From Linyphia triangularis (Eukaryota; Arthropoda; Arachnida; Araneae; Linyphiidae), in assembly GCA_963978545.1 (NCBI GenBank), contig OZ021721.1, forward strand, positions 101,543,366-101,607,365: DNA of 64,000 nucleotides. The letters run 5' to 3'. The position numbers were made by a program, and so were the translations under genes. The notes under the pieces were generated by a model, which was not told where the DNA came from, searched no databases, and saw only the letters and a program-made list of their open reading frames with translations. Below are positions 37,332 through 49,185 of this stretch, one piece after another (the stretch's first letter is position 1; every line of letters starts with the position of its first letter).

Positions 37332-37915
37332 TTAGATGATTTAATAATCTTTATTACTTTTAAGCTTTATTACAAAGACATTTGATTGGTATTATTAAAT
37401 TTTTTTCTGATGACGTAAGGGATAAATACCATGTGCACTAAGTTAGGCTTACATTATTTTTAAGTATCTAATCTATGATTTATCAGTATTACGTTTAAAG
37501 CAGGGAAAATATCTACACATTTACCACTCATTCTCTATTATAATTTTAGATTAATAAAAATTGAAATTCAATAAAGGGTGAAACGTTAAGATCAATAAAG
37601 AAAACACACAAATAGTGAAAAATAAAACACATAAATATAGTTAGATGATTTAATAATCTTTATTACTTTTAAGCTTTATTACAAAGACATTTGATTGGCA
37701 TTATTAAATTTTTTTCTGATGAAGTAAGGGTTAAATACTATGTGCACTAAGTTAGGCTTACATTATTTTTAAGTATCTCAGCTATGATTTATCAGTATTA
37801 CATTTAAAGCAGGGAAAATACTACACATTTACCACTCATTCTCTATTATAATTTTAGATTCATAAAAATTGAAATTCAATAAAGGGTGAAACGGTAAGAT
37901 CAATAAAGAAAACAA
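37332..37915 (+). repeat. 309-bp tandem duplication
   Basis: TTAGATGATTTAATAATC starts at 37332 and 37641. The copies are nearly identical through AATTCAATAAAGGGTGAAAC, differing by a handful of substitutions and one 2-bp deletion. Confidence 0.92.
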
Positions 37916-40900
37916 CTCCGAGACCGTAAGGTCCCCTTGTTAGTTAAAAGCATCTTTTGTTGTATAAGAGCGAAAAAGTTCCACATTTATTTTATACATC
38001 ACATTATTTCCCATTATTCAAAGTTCAAAATCTAGATTCCTGCATTCTAGACAAACATTCTGCCTCGAATCGTGAGTCCAACGAAATAATCTAGACACAT
38101 AACATTTATAATCTACTAGTGATGGCTTAATTTCATCATCTCATAGATACAAATTTCTTCGATTCTATATGAATTTAAGATTTTCATATTTACGTTAAAT
38201 AAATTTCCCCCCCATCTCTTAAGGTTCGGAATCGAGACATATATGAGGAGATCGTGAGTCGGATTGAAAAGTCGAAGAAAATAAATTTAAAATCTACTAA
38301 CGATGCATTAATTCCAATATCATGTACATAAAAGCTTTCTGGTTGGAATAGAGTATTTATAAACTGACAAATGACAGATATATTGAGGAAAAGCAACAAC
38401 AACAAATACTGGCGTAGTTCCAATCGCACTTGGATAAAAGCATTTTGATTCTATAAAATCGAAAGAGTTCCACGCATATCTTATCTATCACACCATCTTT
38501 CTAGCATATATATCAAGACATGTTGCATGCTAATCAAGCAGTCTGTCTCGAGAACTCTCTAAGATCGAAAGAGTTCCACACATATCTTATCTACCACACC
38601 ATCTTTCTAGAATATATATCAAGACCTGTTGCATGCTAAGCGAGCAGTCTGTCCCGAGACCTCTATAAGATAGAAAGATTTCCACACATATCTTATCTAC
38701 CACATCATCTTTCTAGGATATATATCAATACTTGTTGTATGCTAAGCGAGCAGTCAGTCTCGAGACCAGGTCTGGCCATCAAATCAAGGAAAATAGTTTA
38801 CAAGTAATGACTTAACTCCAATACCACGTAGATAAAACCATTTGTGATTCTATAAGAACGAAAGAGTTTTATATTTGCCTTATATAAAACTTTATTTCCC
38901 ATCCTTAAAGGATCTCTACCAAAACCTGTTGCATGTTAGGCGATCATTCCACCGCCAGATCATGAGTCTAGTTAAAAATTGAGGAAAATAGCATTTATAA
39001 TCTTAAAGTGATCACTTAATTCCAATATTACGTAGTAAAAGAATCTCCGATTATATAAGAACGAAAGAGTGCTGTTACAAGTTCGTTTAAAGAAAGCATT
39101 ATTTCCCGGTCTTCAAGAATCTATATCGAGACCTGTTGCATGCTACGCGAGCATTCTTTTCCGAACTCGTGAATATGGTAAAAAATTCAAGGAAAATAAT
39201 ACTTATAATATATTTGTTATGACTTCATTCCAGTATAAAGTAGATAAAAACATTTTTAATTCTATAAGAACGATAGATTTCCCCATTTATCTTAAATAAA
39301 ACATAAATTACCTTCAAGGTTCAAAACTGAGACATTTTGTATGATTGACTAGAATTCTACTTAAAAATCGTTAATTAGGACAAAAAACAAAGAAAACAGC
39401 ATTTAGATTCTAATAATGAAGCTTTACTTCTAATACCTTGTAGAAAAAAGTATTTTTGATTCTATGACATGAAAAGAGTTCCACATATACCTTATATAAA
39501 TTACTTTCCTTCTTTCAAATATCTATAAAGACTTCCTACTAAATGCTAGGGGAGCATTCGTCCCGAGGCCATGAGTCTGATCAAAAGGTTGAGCAAAATA
39601 GCATTTTTAATCTGCATATGATGGCTATATTCAAATATGATTCGCTGATTCGACAAGAATGTAGGATTTCCCCATTTACTTTATATAAAACCTTATTTTG
39701 ACAACCGCCAATAATCGAAATCGAGATATTTAGTAAGATACGTGAAAATTCTTTGTCGAGAACATGAGTACGGCCAAAAACTTGAGGAAAATAACATTTA
39801 AAATCTACTAATGATGCCTTAATTCTAATATCACGTAAATAAAAGCTTTATGATTCTATAAGATTGAGAGATAGAGAAAGAGAGTTCCAATATACCTTAA
39901 ATAAATTTCTTCCCATCTTTCAAAGATGGATACAGAGACATGTTGAATGCTAAGTGAGCATTCGTCCCGAGATCGTGAATCTGATGAAAGTGTAGAGTAA
40001 AATAACATTTTTAATCTACCTATGATGGCTATATTCAAATATGATTCTCTGATACTACAAGAATGAAGGATTCCCCCCCCCCCCATTTACTTTATAAAAA
40101 ACTTTATGTCGACAAACGTCAAGGATTGAAACCGAGATATTTGTATGATACGCGAGAATTCTACTTCGAGATCGTGAGTCTGACCGAAAAGTTGAGGAAA
40201 ATAACATTTAAAATCAACTAATGATGCCTTAATTCTAATATCACGTAGATAAAAGCTTTCTGGTTCTATAAGATTGAGAGAGAGATAGAAAGAGATAAAA
40301 TATACCTTTTATAAATTACTTCCCATCTTTCAAAGATGGATACAGAGATCTGTTGAATGCTAAATGAGCACTCGTCCCGATACGGTGAGCCTGATAAAAG
40401 AGACGAGCAAAATAACATTTTAAATCTACGTATGATGACTATGTTCAAATATGATTCTCTGATTCTACAAGAGTGAAATATTTCCCCATTTACTTTAAAT
40501 CAAACATTATTTTGACAACAGTCAAGGATCGAAACTAAGATATTTTGTATGATACGCAAGAATACTACTTTGAGATCGTGAGTCTGGCCGAAAATTTGAG
40601 AAAAATAACTTTAAAATCTACAAATGATGCCTTAATTCTAATATCACGTATATAAAAGCTTTCTGATTCTATCAGACCGAGAGAGATAGAGAGAGTTCCA
40701 ATACACAGTTTATAAATTACTTCTCATCTTTCAAACATTGATACAGAGACCTGTTGAACATCATTCTAGTATTCGTCCCGAAACCGTTGAGTCTGATCAA
40801 AGGGTCGAGCAAAATAACATTTTTGATCTATATATGATGGCTATATTAAATATGATTCTCTGATTCTACAAGAGTGAAATATTTCACCATTTACTTTACA

Positions 40901-41081
40901 TAAAACATTATTTCGACAACCATCAAGGATCGAAACCAAGATATTTGTATGATACGCGAGAATTCTATTTCGAATTCGTGAGTCTGTCCGAAAAGTGAGG
41001 AAAATAACATTTAAAATATACTAATGATGCCTTAGTTCTAATATCACGTAGATAAAAGCTTTCTGATTCTATAAGATCGAA

Positions 41082-41127
<46 letters not shown>

Positions 41128-42690
41128 CCAATATACATGGACAAAAAATTCAAGAAAATAGCATTTATAATGGCTTAATTCCAATATCACTTAGATAAAA
41201 GCACACCAGTGAGTTATATTAGAACAAAAAAAATTTCAAATTTGCCTTATATAAATTATTATTTCCCATCATTCAAGTTTCGATGCCGAGACCTGTTGAA
41301 TGATCGGTGAGAATTCCCTCACGAGTCCAATCAGTCCCAACACAAAGTCAAACAAAATAGTATTAAAAATCTAAAACGGATGACTTAATTCCAATACTAC
41401 GAACATAAAACATCTATGATTCTACAAGAACGAAATAATTCACCATTTATCTTATATAATACATTATTTTCTATCCTTCAAGTTTCGAAACCGAGACATT
41501 TTGTTGTGTGATACGCGAGAATTCTACTTCGAGATCGTGAGTCTGACCGAAAAGTTGAAGAAAATAACATTTAAAATCAACTAATGATGCCTTAATTCTA
41601 ATATCACGTAGATAAAAGCTTTCTGGTTCTATAAGATTGAGAGAGAGATAGAAAGAGATCCAATATACCTTTTATAAATTACTTCCCATCTTTCAAAGAT
41701 GGATACAGAGATCTGTTGAATGCTAAGTGAGCACTCGTCCAGATACGGTGAGCCTGATAAAAGAGACGAGCAAAATAACATTTTAAATCTACGTATGATG
41801 ACTATGTTCAAATATGATTCTCTGATTCTACAAGAGTGAAATATTTCCCCATTTACTTTAAATCACAGATTATTTTGACAACAGTCAAGGTTCGAAACTG
41901 AGATATTTTGTATGATACGCGAGAATTCTACTTCGAGATCGTGAGTCTGACCGAAAAGTTGAAGAAAATAACATTTAAAATCAACTAATGATGCCTTAAT
42001 TCCAATATCACTTAGAAAAAATCTTGCTGATTCTATCAGATCGAAAGAGAGAGAGAGTTCCAATATACTTTTTATAAATTACTTCCCATCTTTCAAAGAT
42101 CGATACTGAGACCTGTTGAATGTTAAGCGAGAATTCGTCCCGAGACCGCGAGTCGTGCCGAAATTTCCTGGAAAATAACATTTATAGTCTATATATCATT
42201 CTATTAGAATATAAGAGTATCACCATTTGTCTTATATAAAACATTTTTCCTATCTTTCAAGTTTTTATTCCGAGACCTATTGTATGAGACGCGAGCATTC
42301 TGCTTCTAGATCGTGATACTGGCCAAAATGTTAAGGAAAATAACAATTGAAATAGAAAAGGATTGGTTTTATTCTAATATCACGAAGATAAAAGCATATC
42401 TGCTTGTATAAGAACGATAAGTACCACGTTTTCCTTGTATTAAACATTATTTCCTATATTTTAAGGATCTATACCGGGACGTGTTGCATGATAGAAGAGA
42501 ATTCCGCCACGAGACCGTGAGTCTGTCTAAAAAGTTGAGGAAAATAGCATTTATAAACTACAAGTGATGGTTTAATTCAAATATGACGTAGATAACTTGA
42601 TATGTGATTCTATAAGAACGAAAGAGTTTCGCATTTGTATTAAATGAACCATTATTTTCCATCCTCGCTGTCTTATACATGTCCGAGGTA
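37916..42690 (+). repeat. ~200-bp satellite array, partly dimeric
   Basis: About two dozen diverged monomers of 185-215 bp repeat the order CGTGAGTCTGA, GGAAAATAACATTTAAAATC, TAATGATGCCTTAATTC, TATCACGTAGATAAAAGC, GATTCTATAAGA.CGA, AAGAGTTCCA, CTTATATAAA, CCATC.TTCAAGGAT and GAGACCTGTTGCATGCTA. From about 39570 two types alternate, one with ATACGCGAGAATTCTACTTC and one with GCTAAGTGAGCATTCGTCCC, giving a ~400-bp dimer. The dimer at about 40140-40560 is nearly repeated at 41510-41920. All frames inside (for example 39856-40086 and 41629-41811) follow monomer periodicity and have stops in sister monomers. Confidence 0.9.
41083..41126. repeat. (GA)n microsatellite within a satellite monomer
   Basis: About 20 GA units expanded from the short GAGAGAGATAGA word that sister monomers have at the same position. 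Confidence 0.95.
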
Positions 42691-42699
42691 TTCTACTTT

Positions 42700-43720
42700 G
42701 AAACCAAACTATATAATCTACAATGTTTCGCATTTTAATCCCCGAGTTTTAAAGTTGCATGGTATTGAAAATACGACAATGGTGTATTTAAAAAGCCATT
42801 ATAATTAAATTGTGTTTTAAAAAAGATATAATATTTAGCAATTTGTCTGAAAACAAAATCAACATTCAAACCCATATTAACAACATTAACATTTACTATC
42901 TGTATAGCAATAGTCGTAATATATTGATTAAAACAATATATTATAAAAATAAATGACAAATTAAATATTTTAAATAAATTAAAACTGTAATGGGAAACGG
43001 AAATAAGCATTTATAAAAATATAGTCATAACTTTAAAATCAGCAAAAGAATTTTTTTATATCGTTGTATCATCATTATATTCATATTTTAAGAAAAAGTT
43101 GTGTTTCCAATCAAATAATTTAATACACAAACATTAAATGAATTCCCTTATAATAGCAAAATACTTATTTTAGATTAGATATTGAATTTCATAATTGTCA
43201 ACTCAACTAAAATTGGAATAAGTACCCATTTTAAAGTTCACTTATTTTAAAAACTGTTATGCGAAAAAAAATTATTTTCATAATACAAATTCATTTTTAC
43301 AGTGAAAGATCATATGAAAAATGAAAATAAATTACAAATAAAACTGGCAAATTATAAAAAATAAATGGTCGAAAAGGCAAATATTCTTTAAATAATAAAA
43401 TAAATACAGCACATATCATTTATCTAAAATCCTTCAATTCAAATCCTAATTAAAGAAATAATTTCATATTCACAAAAACACTTTAGGTAAAAAAAGTGAA
43501 CAGTATAAAGTCAAGGAAAGATTCATATAAGCAATTAGTTCTTTTAAACTGATTATAAAATGAAAAACAACGCATTAAAAGTTATCAAGGAATACAATAA
43601 TTAATCTAACGATTCCAAAAATATAAAAAAATACAGTCTTGAATAAAATATTTAAAATGAAACTAATAACATACATATTTAAAAATTAAAAAACGAATAG
43701 ATAAACACATAGTTTAAAGA
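42700..43720. other. No recognisable feature
   Basis: A/T-rich DNA between the satellite and CpG island 2. A 91-codon minus-strand frame (42735-43010) is hydrophobic and low-complexity and lacks support. Confidence 0.45.
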
Positions 43721-43725
43721 CTCAC

Positions 43726-44060
43726 ATTAATGAATTATGGATGGCAGCAGACGGAGTCTGGCGGTCCGCCTACGTCAGTCTGTTCCGGATCACCTCCGGT
43801 TGGTCTTCACCATCCAGACTAAAGAGATGTTTATCTACGAAAAGATTGAAGAGCAATGAGACCATTCTTGTCGGAGGCAAAATTCATTTTCAACAACGTC
43901 AGGATGCTGGGATACAAGCGCATGCGCGCTGATGCCGAAACTTTTAATTGGCTTTAGATGGCCTGTTGCGCTTGCTTGCCATTGGGCGAGAGAGAAAACG
44001 AAGAAAAACATTCAGCGAATCCGGTATCTGAGAAACCCTCTAACTTCCACAACGTATGAA
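43726..44060 (-). promoter_or_regulatory. CpG-rich island 2, candidate promoter and first exon
   Basis: About 16 CpGs lie in the first 260 bp, against very few nearby. It holds a palindromic NRF1-type site GCGCATGCGC (43918-43927), inverted CCAAT boxes (ATTGG at 43947-43951 and 43981-43985) and two CRE half-sites ACGTCA (43772-43777 and 43896-43901). On the minus strand the CCAAT and NRF1 sites come first and the island then ends at a GTGAGT donor starting at 43725. A minus-strand 5' UTR exon of about 190 bp is the simplest reading. Plus-strand frames of 63 and 101 codons (43741-43932 and 43932-44237) cannot be excluded, but neither shows a known domain. Factor names are motif matches only. 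Confidence 0.45.
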
Positions 44061-44347
44061 GATTTCGCAATTCCTGGAATTTTCCACATAGCGGAAGATT
44101 TTTTGAAAGGGCCATCTAAAATAAAAGCATTTTTGGTTGTTGTTATTACATATAGAGATAAAGAGAAGAGGAATGTTCATAAAATAGAGTTTAAAGTAAT
44201 ATTTTGCTGTAGTCTGAAAGTAATATATTTTGAGTGATTACTTGGCAAATTCAGAGTGGTTATTATAATTAGAGTTTTCTAATTTAGAGCTGTCAACAAT
44301 TCCGTTACAAATTGTTGTGAACGTACTATTGGGGAGTCATACGACGT

Positions 44348-45059
44348 TTAAGGGGACACTGAAATCATCAAAAATGAAGTCTTTTGCTTTCATGTTATAA
44401 AAATTGCTGACGTCACTAGCTTTAATTTCAAGTTTGAATTTTTGAAATCCGATGATTTTAATTGGTAAAATCTTCATTTTAACTAACTATTTTAACTTAT
44501 TGTACACTTCTTGGCAAAAGTTAAAAATGCATTTTTCTCAGCTTCGCTTTTTCACATTTTACGTATGTTCGAAAGCTAATTGCGATTAATTTTTTGATAA
44601 ATCCACCTAATTTTTTGTATGAATAATCTTTCATGTACTATAAAGAAATTCACACATGCTTTTTTATGTTATATAATCTTTTCTATTTTTTTTTCATGTT
44701 GGGAATTCGAAATATGTGCATTTTTTAATGAAAAATCACTTGCGCCAAGTTTGAAATTTTATTTCTGTTCAACTATAGCACCTAAAGATAAAAGCATGCA
44801 TGAAAATGTTTATAATATATTGATAAACAATTTTAAATTTTTCTTTCATGTTCGTTAAAATATTGTGTCATGAGGAGCATTTTAAAAAAAGTTAAAATTT
44901 CGTAATATTTTAATGCATTTTTCACAAGAATTTACTATGTATTTTATATCATCTGCTCAACTTTTATTGTTGTGTTATAAGTCACATCTTCTATGTTTGT
45001 GCCAAATTTTAATTAATTCTAAGGAAAACTAAAGAATTTTGGAAAAGGTGTCCCCTTAA
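44348..45059. mobile_element. TTAA-flanked inverted-repeat element, copy 4
   Basis: TTTAAGGGGACAC at 44347-44359 and GTGTCCCCTTAAA at 45048-45060 are exact inverted repeats with TTAA outermost. The interior shares only short words, such as GCATTTTTCTCAG, with the other copies, so this is a distinct subfamily. Length is 712 bp. The 79-codon frame at 44619-44858 is not supported. Confidence 0.78.
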
Positions 45060-45957
45060 ATTCGCGAAATTAGAAGTTTTCTTAATCAATTGCTTTAATT
45101 TGTACCTTCATTACTAATTAATGTATTCATATTATGTTTTTACCAAAAGATAGAATTAATTATTATTTTATCTACACAAATATTATCTTTATTATATGAC
45201 ATTATTTATACTTTTATCCAAGGCATTGTTGAAATGGCAATTTTAACAAAATATTATCCAGTTAATTAATTTCCTTAAGCTTTTAACTTTTTTTTTAATG
45301 AAAAAACTAAATACTATAGTTTAAAAATATGAATAAACCTTTAAAAGATAGTCAAAAATTATTTACATTTGTAAATAAAATTAGTTGAATATTTCCTAAT
45401 GCCATGAGCAAAAATTAAAACTTTGAATGAAAATAATTATTTAAATTGAGCTACAATCAAAAGTCATATATATAATGTATACTCTCTGAAAACTTCAAGA
45501 ACAAATATTAAATTGTTCATTCCGAATCTTGGGAAAATATAAAAAAAAAACATGTATTGAGAAAATTGAATTTGAAAATGCAGTTTTAATTTACGGATAC
45601 TGTTTTTTTTATGGGGAGTTGGTACCCAAAAATTTATATATAATCGATTTTGAGTTTATTATTGCTTATCAAAATTAAATTTTCCCCTTTAAAAGGATAC
45701 CTCATTTGTAATAATACCTTAACTAGAAGTATTTTTAATGATTTTTTGAAGACAAAACTGGTAACTATTAGTGTAAGTAAAGTTTTCTTTAAAATGCGTT
45801 TTTCTCAAAACCACTTTTTTCATTATTCTTGTACCTTTTTCTCAGAAACTGCGCTAACTATCTTCCTGAAATTTTTATCATATATTTCTTTTATGTATCT
45901 GCATATACTTGTGGCTACCTCAAATAACAGATAAAGCTTCTGTGCACTGGAGTACTC

Positions 45958-46013
45958 TTTTGCACAGCGGCAAAGTATCTGCCTCTAGAACCAATGGTTT
46001 CACGATCGAAGCC
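45958..46013 (+). promoter_or_regulatory. Pol III-type A and B boxes within LTR-like copy 1
   Basis: TTGCACAGCGG (A-box-like, TRGCNNAGYNGG with one base missing and one mismatch) lies about 45 bp before GATCGAAGC, which fits GWTCRANNC. Copy 2 has TTGCTCAGTGG and GATCGAGGC at the same spacing. Copy 3 retains the A box on the minus strand but has lost the B box in a short deletion. The spacing equals that of tRNA genes. Activity is inferred. Confidence 0.5.
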
Positions 46014-46047
46014 CGTCGCCCGCAGTGAAAGCTCACTAATGCTTTAT

Positions 46048-46077
46048 TGGTGACCCGGACGATAAAGGAGGAGGCTG
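46048..46077 (+). other. Primer-binding-like motif plus purine tract
   Basis: TGGTGACCCGGACG immediately follows LTR-like copy 1 (46048-46061), and 46062-46074 is 12 of 13 purines just before copy 2. These are the two cis sites needed for reverse transcription of an LTR element; here they directly abut with no internal domain. Confidence 0.45.
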
Positions 46078-46640
46078 TGTGGCGACCTCAAATAGCAGAT
46101 AAAGCTTCTGTGCACTGGAGTACTCTTTTGCTCAGTGGTAAAGTATCTGCCTCGAGATCCTATAGTCTCGCGATCGAGGCTCGTCGCCCACATGAAAGCT
46201 GCATACGCTTTATTGGATCACGTATGGGTTACCAATATAGCTTAAGCAGCTTTCATGTGGGCGACCGCTATACCATTGGATCTCGAGGCAGATACTTTAC
46301 CGCTGTGCAAAAGAATACTCCAGTGCACGGAAGCTTTATCTGCTATTTGAGGTCGCCACATACTGAAGTGAGACTTTGGTGTTATTTAAAAAATATTTTT
46401 TGTTTTGACTTTCTTGGGAAAAAAAAAACTTGTGTTTCTTTACAAATATGAGTGACTTTCACGAAAATTCATTAAAAAAAATGTAAGTGAATCACAATCA
46501 AAAGCTAATTTCAGTAGAATAACAAATGTCTTCTAAATGCACTGAAAAAAAAATAGGCTTCTATGTCAAATACTTTTTGAGAAAAAGGTACATAAAATAT
46601 GCCAAATTAAAATTACCAGAATAGAGGGTACCAACTCCCC

Positions 46641-47090
46641 ATAAATTACTCTGGAAATTTTTGTAATATGGGCAAAATTTTTATATAAAAATTCTCAGCA
46701 GAAATCAGTGAAAAAAATATTTTTTTCTCCACATAATAGAATTTTTTTTTATTTTAAAGGTAGTGATCCTTAAGATTATGAATCAATGATATCTGAAGAA
46801 AAGGATCTAGCACTTTAACCTACTGACGGTCATGGGAATGGGCGAAATCCTACAGTTGTTTTCCCAGCAATAATTTTTTTTAATTATACTTCTAATTCAA
46901 ATACATAATTTTTTTTAATTATTATTACTTTTTTGTTTGTTTTAGATAGGTTATAAACTATCATCCTAATAAAAATATTTAAAACATATTTTATTTTAAA
47001 TTTTATTTATAAATTTAAAAATGTTGTGTATTGCTGGAAAAACTGGGGATCAAATGACATACATACGTGCATGACCATCATTGGGTTAAA
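46641..47090. other. No recognisable feature
   Basis: A/T-rich DNA with several T- and A-runs; no repeat or coding support. Confidence 0.5.
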
Positions 47091-47094
47091 GACT

Positions 47095-49030
47095 AGTAAG
47101 GAAGTTTACGGATTGAGCCTTGTCGGATCTTGCAAATTAAAATTTTGACCAAAAAGGACACAATCTAATAAAGTTTTAAATGTAATGCTTATGAAGCTTC
47201 TTTTGTACGATATGTTCCATGGAACCTACCATTAAGGTTTTCGTCAAAATCGCACATGCACATACGGTTGAAATCATCAAAAATCATTAAAAAAATCATG
47301 TTTTTCAGTGATTACTAACAAACGGCTTGAATTATTTTGATTAAAATCTCTGTGCTAATGACTCTTAAGGTGTTTTAATCGCCCACACATCAGAAAAGAT
47401 ATTAGATAAAAGCGTAAAAATTTTCTCTTTACGTGCAAGGAAGGACAATGTAATGTTTTCGAATAACATCGCCAATTTTGCAATTTTGGCTTCTTTTTTT
47501 TTGCAAAAATTATTCCTAAGAATATCTCCAAACTGGACATTTTTATTTAAATGATTGAAATTATGAAAACGGTTAATAACACCATAAATTTTAAGGCATT
47601 GACCAATAATAGAGTGTAATTGAAAGTTGTGCGATCCGTAGTTTTTTAATTTTTTACTTTCAATTATCCATATGTATAAACAGAGTAATGAAAGTATAGT
47701 ATTCGGTAAAAAAAAAAAAAAAAAAAAATTCGCATTTCTCCACATTTTGGAATATCCTGATTTCAAGAAAGTGATCTAGAAAAAATCTCTGTCTGTGTGT
47801 ACGTGGTCAGCATAACTCTCGAACAAATCGACATATGATGTTCAAATTTGGATTGCCGGTTGGTGATAGCACAGGGACCAACCATTAAGGTTCTCTTCAA
47901 TATCACTCATGAGCATAAGGTTGCTGCCACAGAAAAAAAGTCATGCTTTTTTGTAATTACTAAAAAACGGTTTAAACAATTTTGTTCAAAATAGAAATTC
48001 CAGTAGATATTAGATAAAAGCGTAAAAAATGAAAAACGAGTGCCTTTAACACAGAGCTCTCTGTCTTTGAGCATAATCCGTCAATGATTGAATTTTCTCT
48101 TTACGTGCAGGAAGGACAATGTAATGTTTTCGAATAACATCGCCAATTTTGCAATTTTGGCTTTTTTTTTTTTGCAAAAATTATTCCTAAGAATATCGCC
48201 ACACTGGACATTTTTATTTAAATGATTGAAATTATGAAAACGGTTAATAACACCATAAATTTTAAGGCATTGATCAATAATATAGTGTAATTGAAAGTTG
48301 TGCGATCCGTAGTTTTTTAATTTTTTACTTTCAATTATCCATATGTATAAACAGAGTAATGAAAGTACAATATTCGGGGGTAAAAAAAAAAAAGAAAAAA
48401 AAAAGATTTTTTTTTTTTGCTTTTCTCCACATTTTGGAATATCCTGATTTCAAGAAAGTGATCTAGAAAAAATCTATGTCTGTGTGTACGTGGTCAGCAT
48501 AACTCTCGAACAAATTGGTATATGAAGTTCAAATTTGGTTTGCGGGTTGGTGATGGTACAGGGACCAACCATTAATGTTCTCTTCAGTATCACTCATGAG
48601 CATAAGGTAGCTGCCACAGAAAAAAAAATCATGTTTTTTTGTAATTGCTAAAAAATGGTTTAAACGATTTTGTTCAAAATAGCTGTGGTAATGCGTCTTA
48701 AGGTGTTTTAAACATCCCCAACTCCAAAATTCAAGTAAAAATGCTGTAATGACGTAAAAAGTTGAAAAATGAATGCTTGTAACACGGAGTTCTCTTTCTT
48801 TGAGCATACCTCATCAACGGTCGTATTTTTCTCTCTTCTCAGTCTCACTTATAAGAAAGGATAATATAGGATTTTTTTTTTTAAAGACCCATGCAAGAAT
48901 TATCGTAAAAAATATCGTCAAACTGGCCATTTCTCCTAAATGAATGATGAAAATATAAAAACGGTAAATGATACAAATCCACTTCAGTATTATAGTAAAA
49001 TTGAAAGTTGTGCGATGTTCCACACCCCTA
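47095..49030. repeat. Tandem ~670-bp repeat, two good copies and one diverged
   Basis: CTCTTTACGTGC starts at 47425 and 48097, period about 672. The copies share ACATCGCCAATTTTGCAATT, AACACCATAAATTTTAAGGC, GTGCGATCCGTAGTTTTTTA and CGTGGTCAGCATAACTCTCG. A third, older copy covers about 48770-49030 with GAAAGTTGTGCGATG. T- and A-runs vary in length between copies. Frames at 47355-47766 and 48529-49023 (minus) do not stay open across copies. A fragment is dispersed at 27363-27490. Confidence 0.85.
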
Positions 49031-49185
49031 GTTATGATCTGAGGAGTACGCTTATTGTAAATTTCTATTTATATGTGTAGATTGATATAAAATTCAGATG
49101 CCTCTAAATAAAAAAGTTTTTTAAAGTACTTGTGGACTGTTTCATTATAATAGTTATCCTGTAGAACATCCCAAGTAGGAAATAA

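Larger units (their letters stand above)
45910..46360 (+). mobile_element. Compact LTR-like insertion with three terminal repeats (TRIM-like)
   Basis: TACT flanks both sides (45906-45909 and 46361-46364). The insertion has three copies of a 126-138-bp sequence that starts TGTGGCGACCTC: copy 1 (+) 45910-46047, copy 2 (+) 46078-46213, copy 3 (-) 46235-46360. Between copies 1 and 2 are only 30 bp: TGGTGACCCGGACG, placed as a primer-binding site would be, then a purine tract ATAAAGGAGGAGG, placed as a polypurine tract would be. Beyond copy 3 the same motif reads TGGTAACCCATACGTGATCC on the minus strand. This fits a terminal-repeat retrotransposon in miniature with a rearranged third LTR. Against it, the repeat ends in TAT and not CA, and the duplication is 4 bp. 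A rearranged SINE-derived element is the main alternative. Confidence 0.6.
45613..46640. mobile_element. Inverted-repeat element related to copy 1, split by an LTR-like insertion
   Basis: Ends GGGGAGTTGGTACCC and GGGTACCAACTCCCC are exact inverted repeats. Outer bases are TTAT and ATAA instead of TTAA. The interior is collinear with 9290-9896 (CTTAACTAGAAGTATTT, AAAATGCGTTTTTCTCAAAA, AAATGCACTGAAAAAAA). Removing the 451-bp insertion at 45910-46360 and its 4-bp duplication restores a ~573-bp element. Frames at 45650-45934 and 46047-46451 are mosaics of the two elements. Confidence 0.82.

Noticed and set aside
43932..44237. 101-codon plus-strand frame after the CpG island
   Set aside because: Second half is Lys/Ile/Val-rich and runs into A/T-rich DNA; no family resemblance. 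Kept only as an alternative in the island entry.
45906..46364. Simple DNA transposon with TGTGGCGACC inverted ends
   Set aside because: The inverted ends exist only because the third repeat is reversed; the direct pair with a PBS/purine joint is better explained as LTR-like.
46047..46451. 134-codon plus-strand frame
   Set aside because: A chimera of the LTR-like insertion and the surrounding TTAA-type element.
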